A stretch of 35,044 bases of DNA from Bacteroidaceae bacterium. Lineage in GTDB: Bacteria > Bacteroidota > Bacteroidia > Bacteroidales > Bacteroidaceae. Position numbers and translations under genes: made by a program. The stretch is taken from positions 1 to 35,044 of the forward strand of contig JAGAYH010000018.1 in assembly GCA_017940565.1 (NCBI GenBank), in the 5' to 3' direction. This document shows positions 7,601 through 15,029 of this stretch, piece by piece. How positions within the stretch are numbered: position 1 is the first letter of the stretch; each line of letters starts with the position of its first letter. Below the pieces are notes generated by a model that saw only the letters and a list, made by a program, of their open reading frames with translations, did no database searches and had not been told where the DNA came from.

Positions 7601-10322
7601 CATGGCTACGCTCTACGACGCCTCGCTTGACAAGTTTGTGCGCCACGACTGGCCATTCTCCCTTTATTTCGGGCGGCAAGTTCCCTCGTATTTTTGGGCT
7701 AACTCAAGCATCTCACCGATTGATTTCCAGCTTTGGGGCGAGCGCAAGAGTTATAAGCAGGAAGACTGGGTGTTCAGCCATTTCGATCACTCCTTGTTTA
7801 ACACCTTCGGCAACTACCGGCGCGTATTGCATGAAGCAAAAGTCATGGTCGGCGCCCAGAAAGCCATGCCTATGGCTATGAATTCAGCTGTGACAATGGC
7901 TGCCAAGGTCGCTCCTGACAAAGCTGAAACTTCCGACACCTTTTCCGCTCGTGGTGTGGACGAAGAGGCCGTTGCAGAAGATTCGGGCACAACCGAGGAC
8001 GCATCTGCCGAAGTACGCAGCCACTTTGACGAAACAGCATTCTTTATGCCGCAGTTGACGACCAACAGCAAAGGTGAAGTCGTAATGAGTTTTAAGCTGC
8101 CTCAGAGTTTGACTCAATGGAATTTCAGAGCCCTGGCCCATACCAAAGGGGTGGACTACGGTACGCTTTCGGCTTCCGTTGTGGCCAGCAAGGACTTTAT
8201 GGTACAGCCGAACATGCCGCGCTTCCTGCGTGTCGGCGACCATACGGCCTTAGCAGCTTCTGTCCGTAACGCCACAGGCCGTTCTCTTTCCGGCAAGGCT
8301 TTGATGGAACTCATCGACCCTGCCACGCAAAAGACCATTAGTCGTCAGCAATCCAAGTTTGAAGTGCAGCCGAATGGAGAGACAACGGTGACCTTCCCGG
8401 TCAATGTAACCGACGGGTATCCTTTGCTTGTGTGCCGCATTTCTGCAACCAGCGGCAAATTCAGCGATGGCGAACAACACTACATTCCGATACTCGATGA
8501 CAAGCAGGAGGTGACGGAAAGCGTGCCACTTTCACTTGTCGGCACGGGTATCAAGACCACCGATATTTCGTCTCTCTTCAACGGAGATGCCTCCCATACA
8601 TCCCACAACCGTTTAACGGTAGAATATACGGGCAACCCGGCCTGGCTCGCTGTAGAGGCGTTGCCTTCTATGGCCCGTCCGGTCAATGAAAGTGCATACT
8701 CAATGGCGATGGCTTACTATGCCTTGTCGCTTGCCGAGATGGAAGCGCATGCCGACCCTGCCATAGAGCAGTTGGCCAAGGCTTGGCGCGATGCCGGTGG
8801 GGTGGACAGTGTATTCCTGTTGTTGGAGCGGAACAGTGACCTCAAGCAAATCGTTCTGAACGAAACGCCGTGGGTGGCCGCTGCCGATGGCGAGCGTGAG
8901 CGGTTGCTGCAACTGGGTAACCTCTTCGACCCTCTGACGATGAGTTATCGCCGGCACAGTTATCTTGACAAACTGCTGTCGCTTCAGAATGCCGATGGCT
9001 CATGGAGCTGGTTCCCGTCGATGCCTGGCAGTTTGTGGATGACCGTTGATGTTTGTGAACTTATGGCCAAGTTGGGCCATTTGTCTCCCGAAGCCATCGG
9101 CGGCCCCTTGCAGCAACGTTTGGAGCGTGCCTTCGGTTACATGGAGCGTGAGGTGGCCAAGATAGTCGCTGAATATAAGAAAACCAAGAAACAGACGGGA
9201 CACGATCCGCACGTCGGTGACCTGATACTCCGCTATCTTCATTCATGTGCTTTGCGTGGTGTATCTCCCAACGCCGACCGCACCTATCTTATCCGTCTGT
9301 TGGAAGGGAGCGCAGTCCACTACGACATGTATGCCAAGGCCCAGGCAGCCGTAGTGCTTGCTGCTGCCGGCAAGCGGAAGGCCTCAGAGCTGACCCTGCA
9401 GAGTCTCATGGAACATACTGTCTGCACGCCTGAGATGGGGCGCTATTTCGACACCGACCGTTCGCGATGGGCTTGGCACAGCTACAAAGTGCCCACTCAG
9501 GTGGCTGCCCTTGACGCCATCAGCCAACTCGCCCCTCAGGACACATTGACCATCCAGGAAATGACGCGCTGGCTCCTTCAGGCCAAGCGCACCCAGACGT
9601 GGGACAATCCGCGCAGCAGTGTTGATGCGGTTTACTATCTGTTTCTCCGTCAGAATATGCTTGCCCATAGCGGCGGGCGCAGCTTCCCCCGCATCACGCT
9701 GACCTATGCCAACCGTATCCGGCAAGACTTGACGGCCAATGCCCACCAGATACAGATGCCCGCCACGCTGGGTTACTACCGTCAAACGCTGACCCCGGCG
9801 CAGCTCAAGGGGCAGCCCTCTGCGCTGACCGTGGAGAAGACGGCCGGGCCCATGGCTTTCGGTGCCGTCTATGCCCAATATCTTGTTCCCGTGGCCGAAG
9901 CCAAGGCCATGGCCGCAGGGCTTTCGCTCCGGGCAACCTACAGTGTGCGCAGGGGACAGAATTGGCAGGCCCTGACCGACCGGACGGTGCTGGCCAAGGG
10001 TGACCTGCTGCGCATACGTTACGAACTCACCGCCGACCGCGACTACGACTTTGTCCATCTGAAAGAAGGCCGCCCCGCCTGCTGCGAGCCCGTGCAGCCG
10101 CTGTCGGGATACGACTGGCAATCGGGAGCCTACCGTCAGGTCGGCGACGCCTCCACTAACTATTATTTCGAGCAGTTGGCCAAGGGCACACACGTCTTTG
10201 AAACCCAAATGCGCGTCGACAGGGCAGGCACGTTCCGGTCGGCCGTCCCCACGGTGCAGTGTGTCTATTCCCCCGAATTCTTCGGCAGGGGCGAGGCCGT
10301 TCGTCTGAATGTGGCAAAATAG
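4680..10322 (+). CDS. Alpha-2-macroglobulin family protein without thioester
   Basis: 1880 aa. Signal peptide at residues 1-20 (cut after GFAQ) with no lipobox, so probably periplasmic. The N-terminal ~300 residues are helical (TPR-like), typical of the Bacteroidota branch. The MG2 hallmark TDRAIYRPGQQV lies near residue 530. A low-complexity Ala/Met/acidic stretch at about 1050-1115 is where a bait region would be. The A2M signature WNFRALAHTKG followed by VQPNMPRFLRVGD lies at about 1145-1190. The position where thioester-bearing relatives have CxEQ reads PSMARPVNESAYSMAM (about 1330), with no Cys, so covalent trapping is not expected. The C-terminal half is an alpha-toroid plus receptor-like beta domains. 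Role is inferred as a peptidase inhibitor or envelope protein. The E. coli counterpart is linked to pbpC; here the partner is lpxH. Confidence 0.9.
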   Translation: MKNLLLSIMLALFPLAGFAQTYAGLWKEVAAYQQKDLPKSALQSVDKIVAQALRRGDGGQLVKAVMVRHQLAGDISPDSAKMLIPRLESYLAKEEKAEMQAIYHSVLGRLYACENPWRNEEAAKQAVMHYTRSLDHAALLATVKAAKYVPLVEVGEDSRYYRHDLLHVVMNNMFDLNRMHDASEGIDTVHMKAYHKAIGVYRSLGNRDGELLMMLDSAETARVFYRESLSQTLGKDCFTDQARTQFYESLLARDGDLETAVEIYCKLAGIQPVENIYRWANEGIRRFPKSKRTNFLRDRLEQIVQPQVSLILPNHVAYPGETDSAEVTGRHVSGGVLKFYRLPYKVNDKELETLFDNEAKLKPFLKNAVAEYPFTLPKGAPYETVKCKLKVEMPREAGLYCAVLEPSPGEKHHFPNGERTILMHVTRLYIMQLALPNGQTRVFVCDSKTGHPVAGVQVQLRSRDKKRPAVSNYTTDANGAALVPSMEWGYEVYVKTEADAYCPAEMLSRSYERRVSEPTRSRVLRLYTDRAIYRPGQQVQVGGIIYEKRGDEVKALANQSVKLRFLDANHKELASETVVSDEYGTLKSQLKLPESCLNGIFFIESQWGTAHYRVEQYKRPTFKVSLEDVKTAYQAGDTVRMAGTVKTFAGFALPSTRVALEVTRRYSPWCFYGNGRTRQLLQDTVLTDAEGRFTVPVFLDIAETDVHPRIARFYTYQVVAVAIAENGESESATANLYAGNRAVSLSTTLPDRLCKELLDSCQLIQRNAAGMPVEGLAQYDVLRAGSVVASGTLPFNKTIACDWLKTLPSGDYLLRVKSADYPDSLLWSEQKFAVFSLDDNHPVGDEPLQVFQTASEFGTDPVRVLVATPLKDVCLHYDLFANGKLLESQVIELSDSAFTIPYTYASHYGDGLYALFAFVKAGQCHVRSLTITRPVPDKALELRWSTFRDRLTAGQDETWTLQVLKDGKPAEASVMATLYDASLDKFVRHDWPFSLYFGRQVPSYFWANSSISPIDFQLWGERKSYKQEDWVFSHFDHSLFNTFGNYRRVLHEAKVMVGAQKAMPMAMNSAVTMAAKVAPDKAETSDTFSARGVDEEAVAEDSGTTEDASAEVRSHFDETAFFMPQLTTNSKGEVVMSFKLPQSLTQWNFRALAHTKGVDYGTLSASVVASKDFMVQPNMPRFLRVGDHTALAASVRNATGRSLSGKALMELIDPATQKTISRQQSKFEVQPNGETTVTFPVNVTDGYPLLVCRISATSGKFSDGEQHYIPILDDKQEVTESVPLSLVGTGIKTTDISSLFNGDASHTSHNRLTVEYTGNPAWLAVEALPSMARPVNESAYSMAMAYYALSLAEMEAHADPAIEQLAKAWRDAGGVDSVFLLLERNSDLKQIVLNETPWVAAADGERERLLQLGNLFDPLTMSYRRHSYLDKLLSLQNADGSWSWFPSMPGSLWMTVDVCELMAKLGHLSPEAIGGPLQQRLERAFGYMEREVAKIVAEYKKTKKQTGHDPHVGDLILRYLHSCALRGVSPNADRTYLIRLLEGSAVHYDMYAKAQAAVVLAAAGKRKASELTLQSLMEHTVCTPEMGRYFDTDRSRWAWHSYKVPTQVAALDAISQLAPQDTLTIQEMTRWLLQAKRTQTWDNPRSSVDAVYYLFLRQNMLAHSGGRSFPRITLTYANRIRQDLTANAHQIQMPATLGYYRQTLTPAQLKGQPSALTVEKTAGPMAFGAVYAQYLVPVAEAKAMAAGLSLRATYSVRRGQNWQALTDRTVLAKGDLLRIRYELTADRDYDFVHLKEGRPACCEPVQPLSGYDWQSGAYRQVGDASTNYYFEQLAKGTHVFETQMRVDRAGTFRSAVPTVQCVYSPEFFGRGEAVRLNVAK

Positions 10323-10381
10323 CGCAGGGAGCCAAGGCTACGGCTGGCTGTTCCCGTTATCTGATATTAATGTGTACTGAA

Positions 10382-12601
10382 ATGAAGCCGTTTTATTCAA
10401 AGATTGTTTTAGCTGTTCTTGCGAGTGTGTGCCTTGGGGGAATTTCCCGTGCGGGCGTTTTGGAGCAGAAACTGGCTTCGTTGCCCGTTTTCGATGAGCT
10501 GGCATCGGTAAAGACCCCGTTCGACTGGCTGGTCTCCCCGGAGAAGTCGGCGGCAGGTGTCTATGTCTCGCCGGACCGGAAGAGTCTCGTCGTAGCTAAC
10601 GCGATGGTGTGGCGTACATTCCGCATTTTCCCGAATCTGGCCACGACCGACTATGTGAACCGCATGACGGGCGAGCGGATGCTGCGGGCCGTGGGGAGCG
10701 AGGGCAGCGTGACCATCGACAGCGTGGCGTACAGCATCGGCGGTCTGGAGGGACAGCCCGAGCGGGGCTATTTGGTCGAGTCATGGATTGAGACGCTGCG
10801 CCCTGTGGACGGTGCTTTCACGGTTGAAGACTTCGAGGTGCGTCCCGTGGAGCCTGCCATTCGTTGGAAACGCAACCGCTGGGCGCTCAACACCACCGAT
10901 GCCACGGGCAAGGAGGTGGTGTTCACTCTCCGGGGCGGCGGCAGGCTGTCGCAGCTGACGGTGAAACTCCATGTGGCCATCTACGACCGTCTGCCGGTTA
11001 TCAGGAAATACTTCGAAGTGGTCAACGGGAGCGACCGCAGCATCACGGTCAATTCGTTCAAGGTGGAGCAACTCTCGTTTTTCGAGCCCGAATCCCCCTC
11101 CGGCGACCCCAAGGACGGTTTCATGCTTCCGAACATACACGTTGAGAGCGATTATCAGTGTGCCGGCAGTTTCACCGAGCGTGAGACCGATATAACCGAA
11201 AAATGGGTGAAGGAACCGTCCTACACGTCTCAGCGCAACTACGGCCTGAACACCCCGTGCCTGCTTGAAGTGGCGCCCGAGGTGGGCCCTGACATCCGTT
11301 TGTCGCCGGGCGAGGTGTTTTGTTCGTTCCGTGTCTATGAGATGCCGTTCGACAGCTACGACCGTGAGCGCAAGGGGTTGTTCACGCGTCGTTTCTACGC
11401 CTCGGTAGCGCCATGGACAACGCAGAATCCCATTTTCCTCCACCTGACGTCGACCGACCCTGAAACGGTGCGCAGGGCGGTAGACCAGTGTGCCGATGTC
11501 GGTTATGAGATGATTATTATCAGTTTTGGCAGCGGGCTGAACATGGAAGACGTTTCCGAAGCGAACCTGTCCAAATATAAGGCTCTTGTGGACTATGCCC
11601 GGTCGAAAGGCATCGAAATGGGGTGTTACTCGCTGCTTGCCAGCCGGTGGGTGAGCGACAGCGTTGACGTAATCAACCCTAAGACGGGCAAGCGCGGCGG
11701 CATGCGGTTCGGCAGCTCGCCCTGTCTGGCAAGCGACTGGGGGGATGCCTATTTTGACAAGCTGAAAATATTCATGGAGCGCACGGGTATGACTTGTCTG
11801 GAGCACGACGGCTCTTATCCCGGCGACGTGTGCGCATCGACTGCCCATGCCCACCATCGGGGACTCAACGACTCACAGTGGGCGCAGTTCTACAAGATAG
11901 CCGGCTTCTACCACTGGATGTGCGAAGCGGGCAACTACATCAACGTGCCCGATTTCTATATTCTCAACGGTTCCACCAAGACGGGCATCGGCTATCGTGA
12001 GACCAACTGGTCGCTGCCCCGCGAACGCCAGATCATCCACGCCCGCCAGGTCAACTACGACGGCACGTGGGACCGCGTGCCCGGTTCGCTCTGGACCTTC
12101 GTCCCCCTGGTGCAGTACCACGGGGGCGGGGCGGCCGCCACGCTCGAGCCTCTGAGCGAACATCTTTATGAATACAAGATGCACATGATACAGAACTATG
12201 GCGCCGGCGTTCAGGCCTGCTACCGCGGCCCCCGGCTCTACGACACCGGCGAAACGCGCCAGATGGTCAAGGACGTCATCGGATGGTACAAGAAGTACCG
12301 CCGCATCCTCAACAGCGACATCATCCATCTGCGTAAACCCGATGCACGCGACTGGGACGGCATCATGCACGTCAATCCACACGAGAAGGAGAAAGCCCTG
12401 GCCCTCTTCTTCAACCCCCTTGACACCCCCGTTACACGCACCATTACCCTGCCGCTCTACTATACCGGACTCTCACGCAAGGCCCGCATAAGGGAACAGG
12501 AGGGGAAGCCCAAGACCTACGCTCTCGATGCCTCCAAGTCGGTCCGTCTCACGGTCAATATCCCCGCCCGCGGCTACACGTGGTACGTCGTGGAGCCGTG
12601 A
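10382..12601 (+). CDS. Secreted glycoside hydrolase, alpha-galactosidase-like (clan GH-D-like)
   Basis: 739 aa from ATG at 10382, which gives a clean signal peptide (MKPFYSK, hydrophobic core, cut near SRAG); an ATG at 10370 is also possible. The N-terminal ~330 residues are beta-rich, as in the supersandwich of GH36-type enzymes. A TIM-barrel-like region follows from about residue 345, with strand-like YEMIIISFGSG, KGIEMGCYSLLA and, near 468, CLEHDGSYPGDVCAS, whose Asp/Glu are candidate catalytic residues. The C-terminal part (ALALFFNPLD to WYVVEP) is a beta-sandwich. The architecture points to clan GH-D-like enzymes acting on alpha-galactosides or related sugars, but the exact CAZy family cannot be assigned by eye. 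It starts 59 bp after the macroglobulin gene and is probably read with it. No SusC/SusD pair is present. Confidence 0.65.
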   Translation: MKPFYSKIVLAVLASVCLGGISRAGVLEQKLASLPVFDELASVKTPFDWLVSPEKSAAGVYVSPDRKSLVVANAMVWRTFRIFPNLATTDYVNRMTGERMLRAVGSEGSVTIDSVAYSIGGLEGQPERGYLVESWIETLRPVDGAFTVEDFEVRPVEPAIRWKRNRWALNTTDATGKEVVFTLRGGGRLSQLTVKLHVAIYDRLPVIRKYFEVVNGSDRSITVNSFKVEQLSFFEPESPSGDPKDGFMLPNIHVESDYQCAGSFTERETDITEKWVKEPSYTSQRNYGLNTPCLLEVAPEVGPDIRLSPGEVFCSFRVYEMPFDSYDRERKGLFTRRFYASVAPWTTQNPIFLHLTSTDPETVRRAVDQCADVGYEMIIISFGSGLNMEDVSEANLSKYKALVDYARSKGIEMGCYSLLASRWVSDSVDVINPKTGKRGGMRFGSSPCLASDWGDAYFDKLKIFMERTGMTCLEHDGSYPGDVCASTAHAHHRGLNDSQWAQFYKIAGFYHWMCEAGNYINVPDFYILNGSTKTGIGYRETNWSLPRERQIIHARQVNYDGTWDRVPGSLWTFVPLVQYHGGGAAATLEPLSEHLYEYKMHMIQNYGAGVQACYRGPRLYDTGETRQMVKDVIGWYKKYRRILNSDIIHLRKPDARDWDGIMHVNPHEKEKALALFFNPLDTPVTRTITLPLYYTGLSRKARIREQEGKPKTYALDASKSVRLTVNIPARGYTWYVVEP

Positions 12602-12618
12602 CGCCGCCTTCCCCGGAG

Positions 12619-12682
12619 AAGAAACGGACTTTTTTGACAACCAAAACGGAGTCAGGAAAAACGAAAACGGAGTCAGGCGCGC
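12619..12682 (+). repeat. 21-bp triplet array, locus C (divergent variant)
   Basis: Three units start near 12619, 12641 and 12662 (spacing 22 and 21). They begin AAGAAACGGACTT, CCAAAACGGAGTCAGG and CGAAAACGGAGTCAGG. The core AAACGG is kept but ATTTAG is replaced by AGTCAG. It lies between convergent genes, the only array not upstream of a gene in its own direction. Confidence 0.7.
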
Positions 12683-12698
12683 CCAACTCCGCTTTCGT
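12661..12698. terminator. Inverted repeat between convergent genes
   Basis: Arms ACGAAAACGGAGT (12661-12673) and AACTCCGCTTTCGT (12685-12698) pair around a GGCGCGCC centre (12676-12683). The left arm is the last unit of array C and the right arm is an inverted copy. It could end transcription from both the glycosidase (plus) and xth (minus), but the T-tracts are poor, so the terminator role is inferred. Confidence 0.5.
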
Positions 12699-12717
12699 TC
12701 GGTTCTATACCGCAGTT

Positions 12718-13473
12718 TCAGAAGTTCAAGTCCAGTTCCACGGGGCAATGGTCGCTGCCCAGGATGTCTGTGTGGATTTTCGCGTCTGTCAGATAGGGCA
12801 GCAGGCGGTTGGAGGCCAGGAAATAGTCGATGCGCCAGCCGACATTCTTCTGCCGCGCCTGGAAGCGGTAGCTCCACCAGGAATAAACGCCCCCGAGGGC
12901 AGGATGGAAGTGGCGCCAGGTGTCGGTGAAGCCCGCCCCGAGCAGCCGGGTGAACTTCTCGCGCTCCTCGTCGGTGAAACCAGCATTGCGGCGGTTGCCC
13001 CCGGGATTCTTGAGGTCTATCTCCTGATGGGCCACATTCATGTCGCCGCACACCACCACGGGCTTCTTCCCGTCAAGGGCGAGCAGGTAGTCTAGAAAAG
13101 CATCCTCCCACGCCATGCGGTAGTCCAGCCGGCGCAGCCCCTCCTGAGAATTCGGCGTATAGACGCAGACCAGGAAAAAACGCTCCAGCTCCAGCGTGAC
13201 CACGCGCCCCTCGCGGTCATGCTCCTCCATGCCTAGGCCCAGCCTCACGTCCAGAGGCTCGTGGCGCGTGAAGACGGCCGTGCCGGAGTATCCCTTCTTC
13301 TCCGCAAAATTCCAATAAGCGCGGTAACCCGCGAAACCGAGGTCCAGCTGACCCCCCTGCAACTTCGTTTCCTGCAGGCAGAAACAGTCGGCATCCAGCC
13401 GACGGAACACATCCGAAAAACCCTTGCCCGCGCAGGCACGCAGACCGTTGACATTCCATGAGACGAGTTTCAT
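12718..13473 (-). CDS. xth: Exodeoxyribonuclease III / AP endonuclease
   Basis: 251 aa, close to the usual 250-270. All motifs of the ExoIII branch of the EEP superfamily are present in order: MKLVSWNVNGLRA, LQETKL (metal Glu), YSGTAVFTR, VCVYTPNS, CGDMNVAH, the DTWR segment, YSWWSYR, RIDYFLAS and GSDHCPVEL (catalytic Asp-His). It cuts DNA 5' to abasic sites and removes 3' blocking groups in base excision repair, in the cytoplasm. Start at 13473 (MKLVSWN) is the family norm; an in-frame ATG two codons upstream (13479) is equally compatible with the promoter at 13500-13507. It is monocistronic, convergent with the glycosidase and divergent from the LRR gene. Confidence 0.95.
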   Translation of the reverse strand: MKLVSWNVNGLRACAGKGFSDVFRRLDADCFCLQETKLQGGQLDLGFAGYRAYWNFAEKKGYSGTAVFTRHEPLDVRLGLGMEEHDREGRVVTLELERFFLVCVYTPNSQEGLRRLDYRMAWEDAFLDYLLALDGKKPVVVCGDMNVAHQEIDLKNPGGNRRNAGFTDEEREKFTRLLGAGFTDTWRHFHPALGGVYSWWSYRFQARQKNVGWRIDYFLASNRLLPYLTDAKIHTDILGSDHCPVELDLNF

Positions 13474-13499
13474 TGCCATAAAAATGAGATTTTCTTGTG

Positions 13500-13507
13500 C
13501 AAAGATA
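13500..13507 (-). promoter_or_regulatory. -7 promoter box of xth
   Basis: Minus-strand TATCTTTG, a full TAnnTTTG match, 26 nt before the ATG at 13473. It faces away from the LRR-gene box 33 bp further on. Confidence 0.7.
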
Positions 13508-13540
13508 AGCAAAAACATTCGTCCAAACAGATTTTTGTTC

Positions 13541-13548
13541 TAACTTTG
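13541..13548 (+). promoter_or_regulatory. -7 promoter box of the LRR protein gene
   Basis: TAACTTTG, a full TAnnTTTG match, 23 nt before the ATG at 13572. No convincing TTTG -33 box at the standard spacing was found. Confidence 0.65.
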
Positions 13549-13571
13549 CAGGTGTAAAAATAGTCAATATT

Positions 13572-14993
13572 ATGAAGTCGAAGATGTATGTTCGTTTTCT
13601 CCTGCTTGTGCTGGCGTGTGGTTTCGGTCCTTTGGGCGCGGCGATGGCCCAAACGCAGGTGGTGCGCCTGCTGTGTGCCGGCGGCGAGTGTGCCGGCCTC
13701 ACGTTCAATCTGAGCGGGGAAGGCTCTGTATATGTCGATTGGGGTGATGGCAACGTGGTCGATTATCATGGTGATATCATCACGGGCAAGTGTCATGAAG
13801 ACACCATCACGGTGACGTTGCCCGAAACCATCACGGGCTTCGATTGTGCCGGTTTGTGCATTTTGTGGCTTGATGTGAGCGGCGCTCCCAACCTGATCAG
13901 TCTGAACTGTGCCGACAACCAGTTGGAAGAGTTGTCGGTGGACAGCCTGAAGGGGTTGGCGGAACTGGATTGTAGCGGAAATGGATTGTCAGAACTGAAG
14001 GTGGACAGTAATGCCGCGTTGCGCTATCTGGACTGCGCCGACAACCGGCTGACGCGGCTCGATGTGAGCCGCTGCGGGAAGCTGGAGGTGCTCTGCTGCT
14101 CCGACAACGGGATGGAGAGCGTCGACCTGGCGCCCGGGGGGGAGCTGAAATCGCTGTGGGGCAGCGGCAACGGACTGACGGCATTGGACTTGACGGGATA
14201 CCCCGGCCTGAACAGCGTGGTGGTGTCTGACTGCGGTCTGCGGTCGCTGGCGCTTGAGAATGCGACAAAGCTGCAGGACCTGTGGGCCGAGCGCAATGAC
14301 CTGACGACGCTTAATCTGAAAGGCGCCGACCAGATTTTCAGTGCCAATGTGAGCGACAACCGGCTGGAGGCTATCGGCATGGAGGGTTTTACCACGAAGA
14401 CGCTGACGTATCTGTTCGATTGCAGCGGAAACCGTCTGCCGTTTTCTTCGTTCTATTCCGTTGCCAAAGTGAAAAACTATGTCTGCGGGCTGCAGGCGCC
14501 CGTCTATTGTGGGCTCGACTCGGTTGAAATAGAGACCATGATGGACTTGAGTGCCTTTGTCACCAATGCCGCCAGAGCCAAAGTGGGCGCGATGGTTATA
14601 AAGGACGCCAAGACGCATGAAGAACTGGTGAAGGGCTCGAGTGACAAAGATTATCAGTACCTGTCGGGCCGCTTGCGCTTCTGGCACGCTGTGGACAGTG
14701 CTTACATGGTTGTGACCTCTTCGAAATACCCCGATTTGGAAATCCGTTCGAACCGCTTCGTGATTTACGACCCGAAAGTGGGCGTCCATTCGGCTGTTTT
14801 GCAGGAGAATTTGCAAGTAACGGCAGGTCGGGGCGCACTGGTGCTGCGGGCTCCGGTTGAAGAAGAAGCATCGGTGGTCGCTGCCGACGGCCGCGTTTTC
14901 TGGCAAGGGGCTGTGCTTGCCGGCAAGGCGGTTTCAGTGGCGTTGCCACAGGGCATATATCTGGTAAATGGACATAAATATAAAGTGAAATAG
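13572..14993 (+). CDS. Secreted leucine-rich-repeat surface protein
   Basis: 473 aa. Signal peptide at residues 1-26 (cut after AMAQ). Residues 28-98 form a small beta domain with VYVDWGDGN, the PKD-like motif that commonly precedes such LRRs. Residues 100-267 are eight uninterrupted repeats of exactly 21 residues with pattern LxVxxxxxLxxLxCxxNxLxx (LDCADNRL, LDCSGNGL, CCSDNGM). The rest is beta-rich, and the C-terminus (VVAADGRVFW to GIYLVNGHKYKVK) resembles the short type A C-terminal sorting domain of the type IX secretion system, so the protein is probably exported to the cell surface. The family is associated with protein or host-cell binding; the partner here is unknown. GH3 follows 36 bp later, probably on the same transcript. 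Confidence 0.85.
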   Translation: MKSKMYVRFLLLVLACGFGPLGAAMAQTQVVRLLCAGGECAGLTFNLSGEGSVYVDWGDGNVVDYHGDIITGKCHEDTITVTLPETITGFDCAGLCILWLDVSGAPNLISLNCADNQLEELSVDSLKGLAELDCSGNGLSELKVDSNAALRYLDCADNRLTRLDVSRCGKLEVLCCSDNGMESVDLAPGGELKSLWGSGNGLTALDLTGYPGLNSVVVSDCGLRSLALENATKLQDLWAERNDLTTLNLKGADQIFSANVSDNRLEAIGMEGFTTKTLTYLFDCSGNRLPFSSFYSVAKVKNYVCGLQAPVYCGLDSVEIETMMDLSAFVTNAARAKVGAMVIKDAKTHEELVKGSSDKDYQYLSGRLRFWHAVDSAYMVVTSSKYPDLEIRSNRFVIYDPKVGVHSAVLQENLQVTAGRGALVLRAPVEEEASVVAADGRVFWQGAVLAGKAVSVALPQGIYLVNGHKYKVK

Positions 14994-15029
14994 AAACGTG
15001 AAGTCAAACTTTGAAAAGGAATCGACGAG

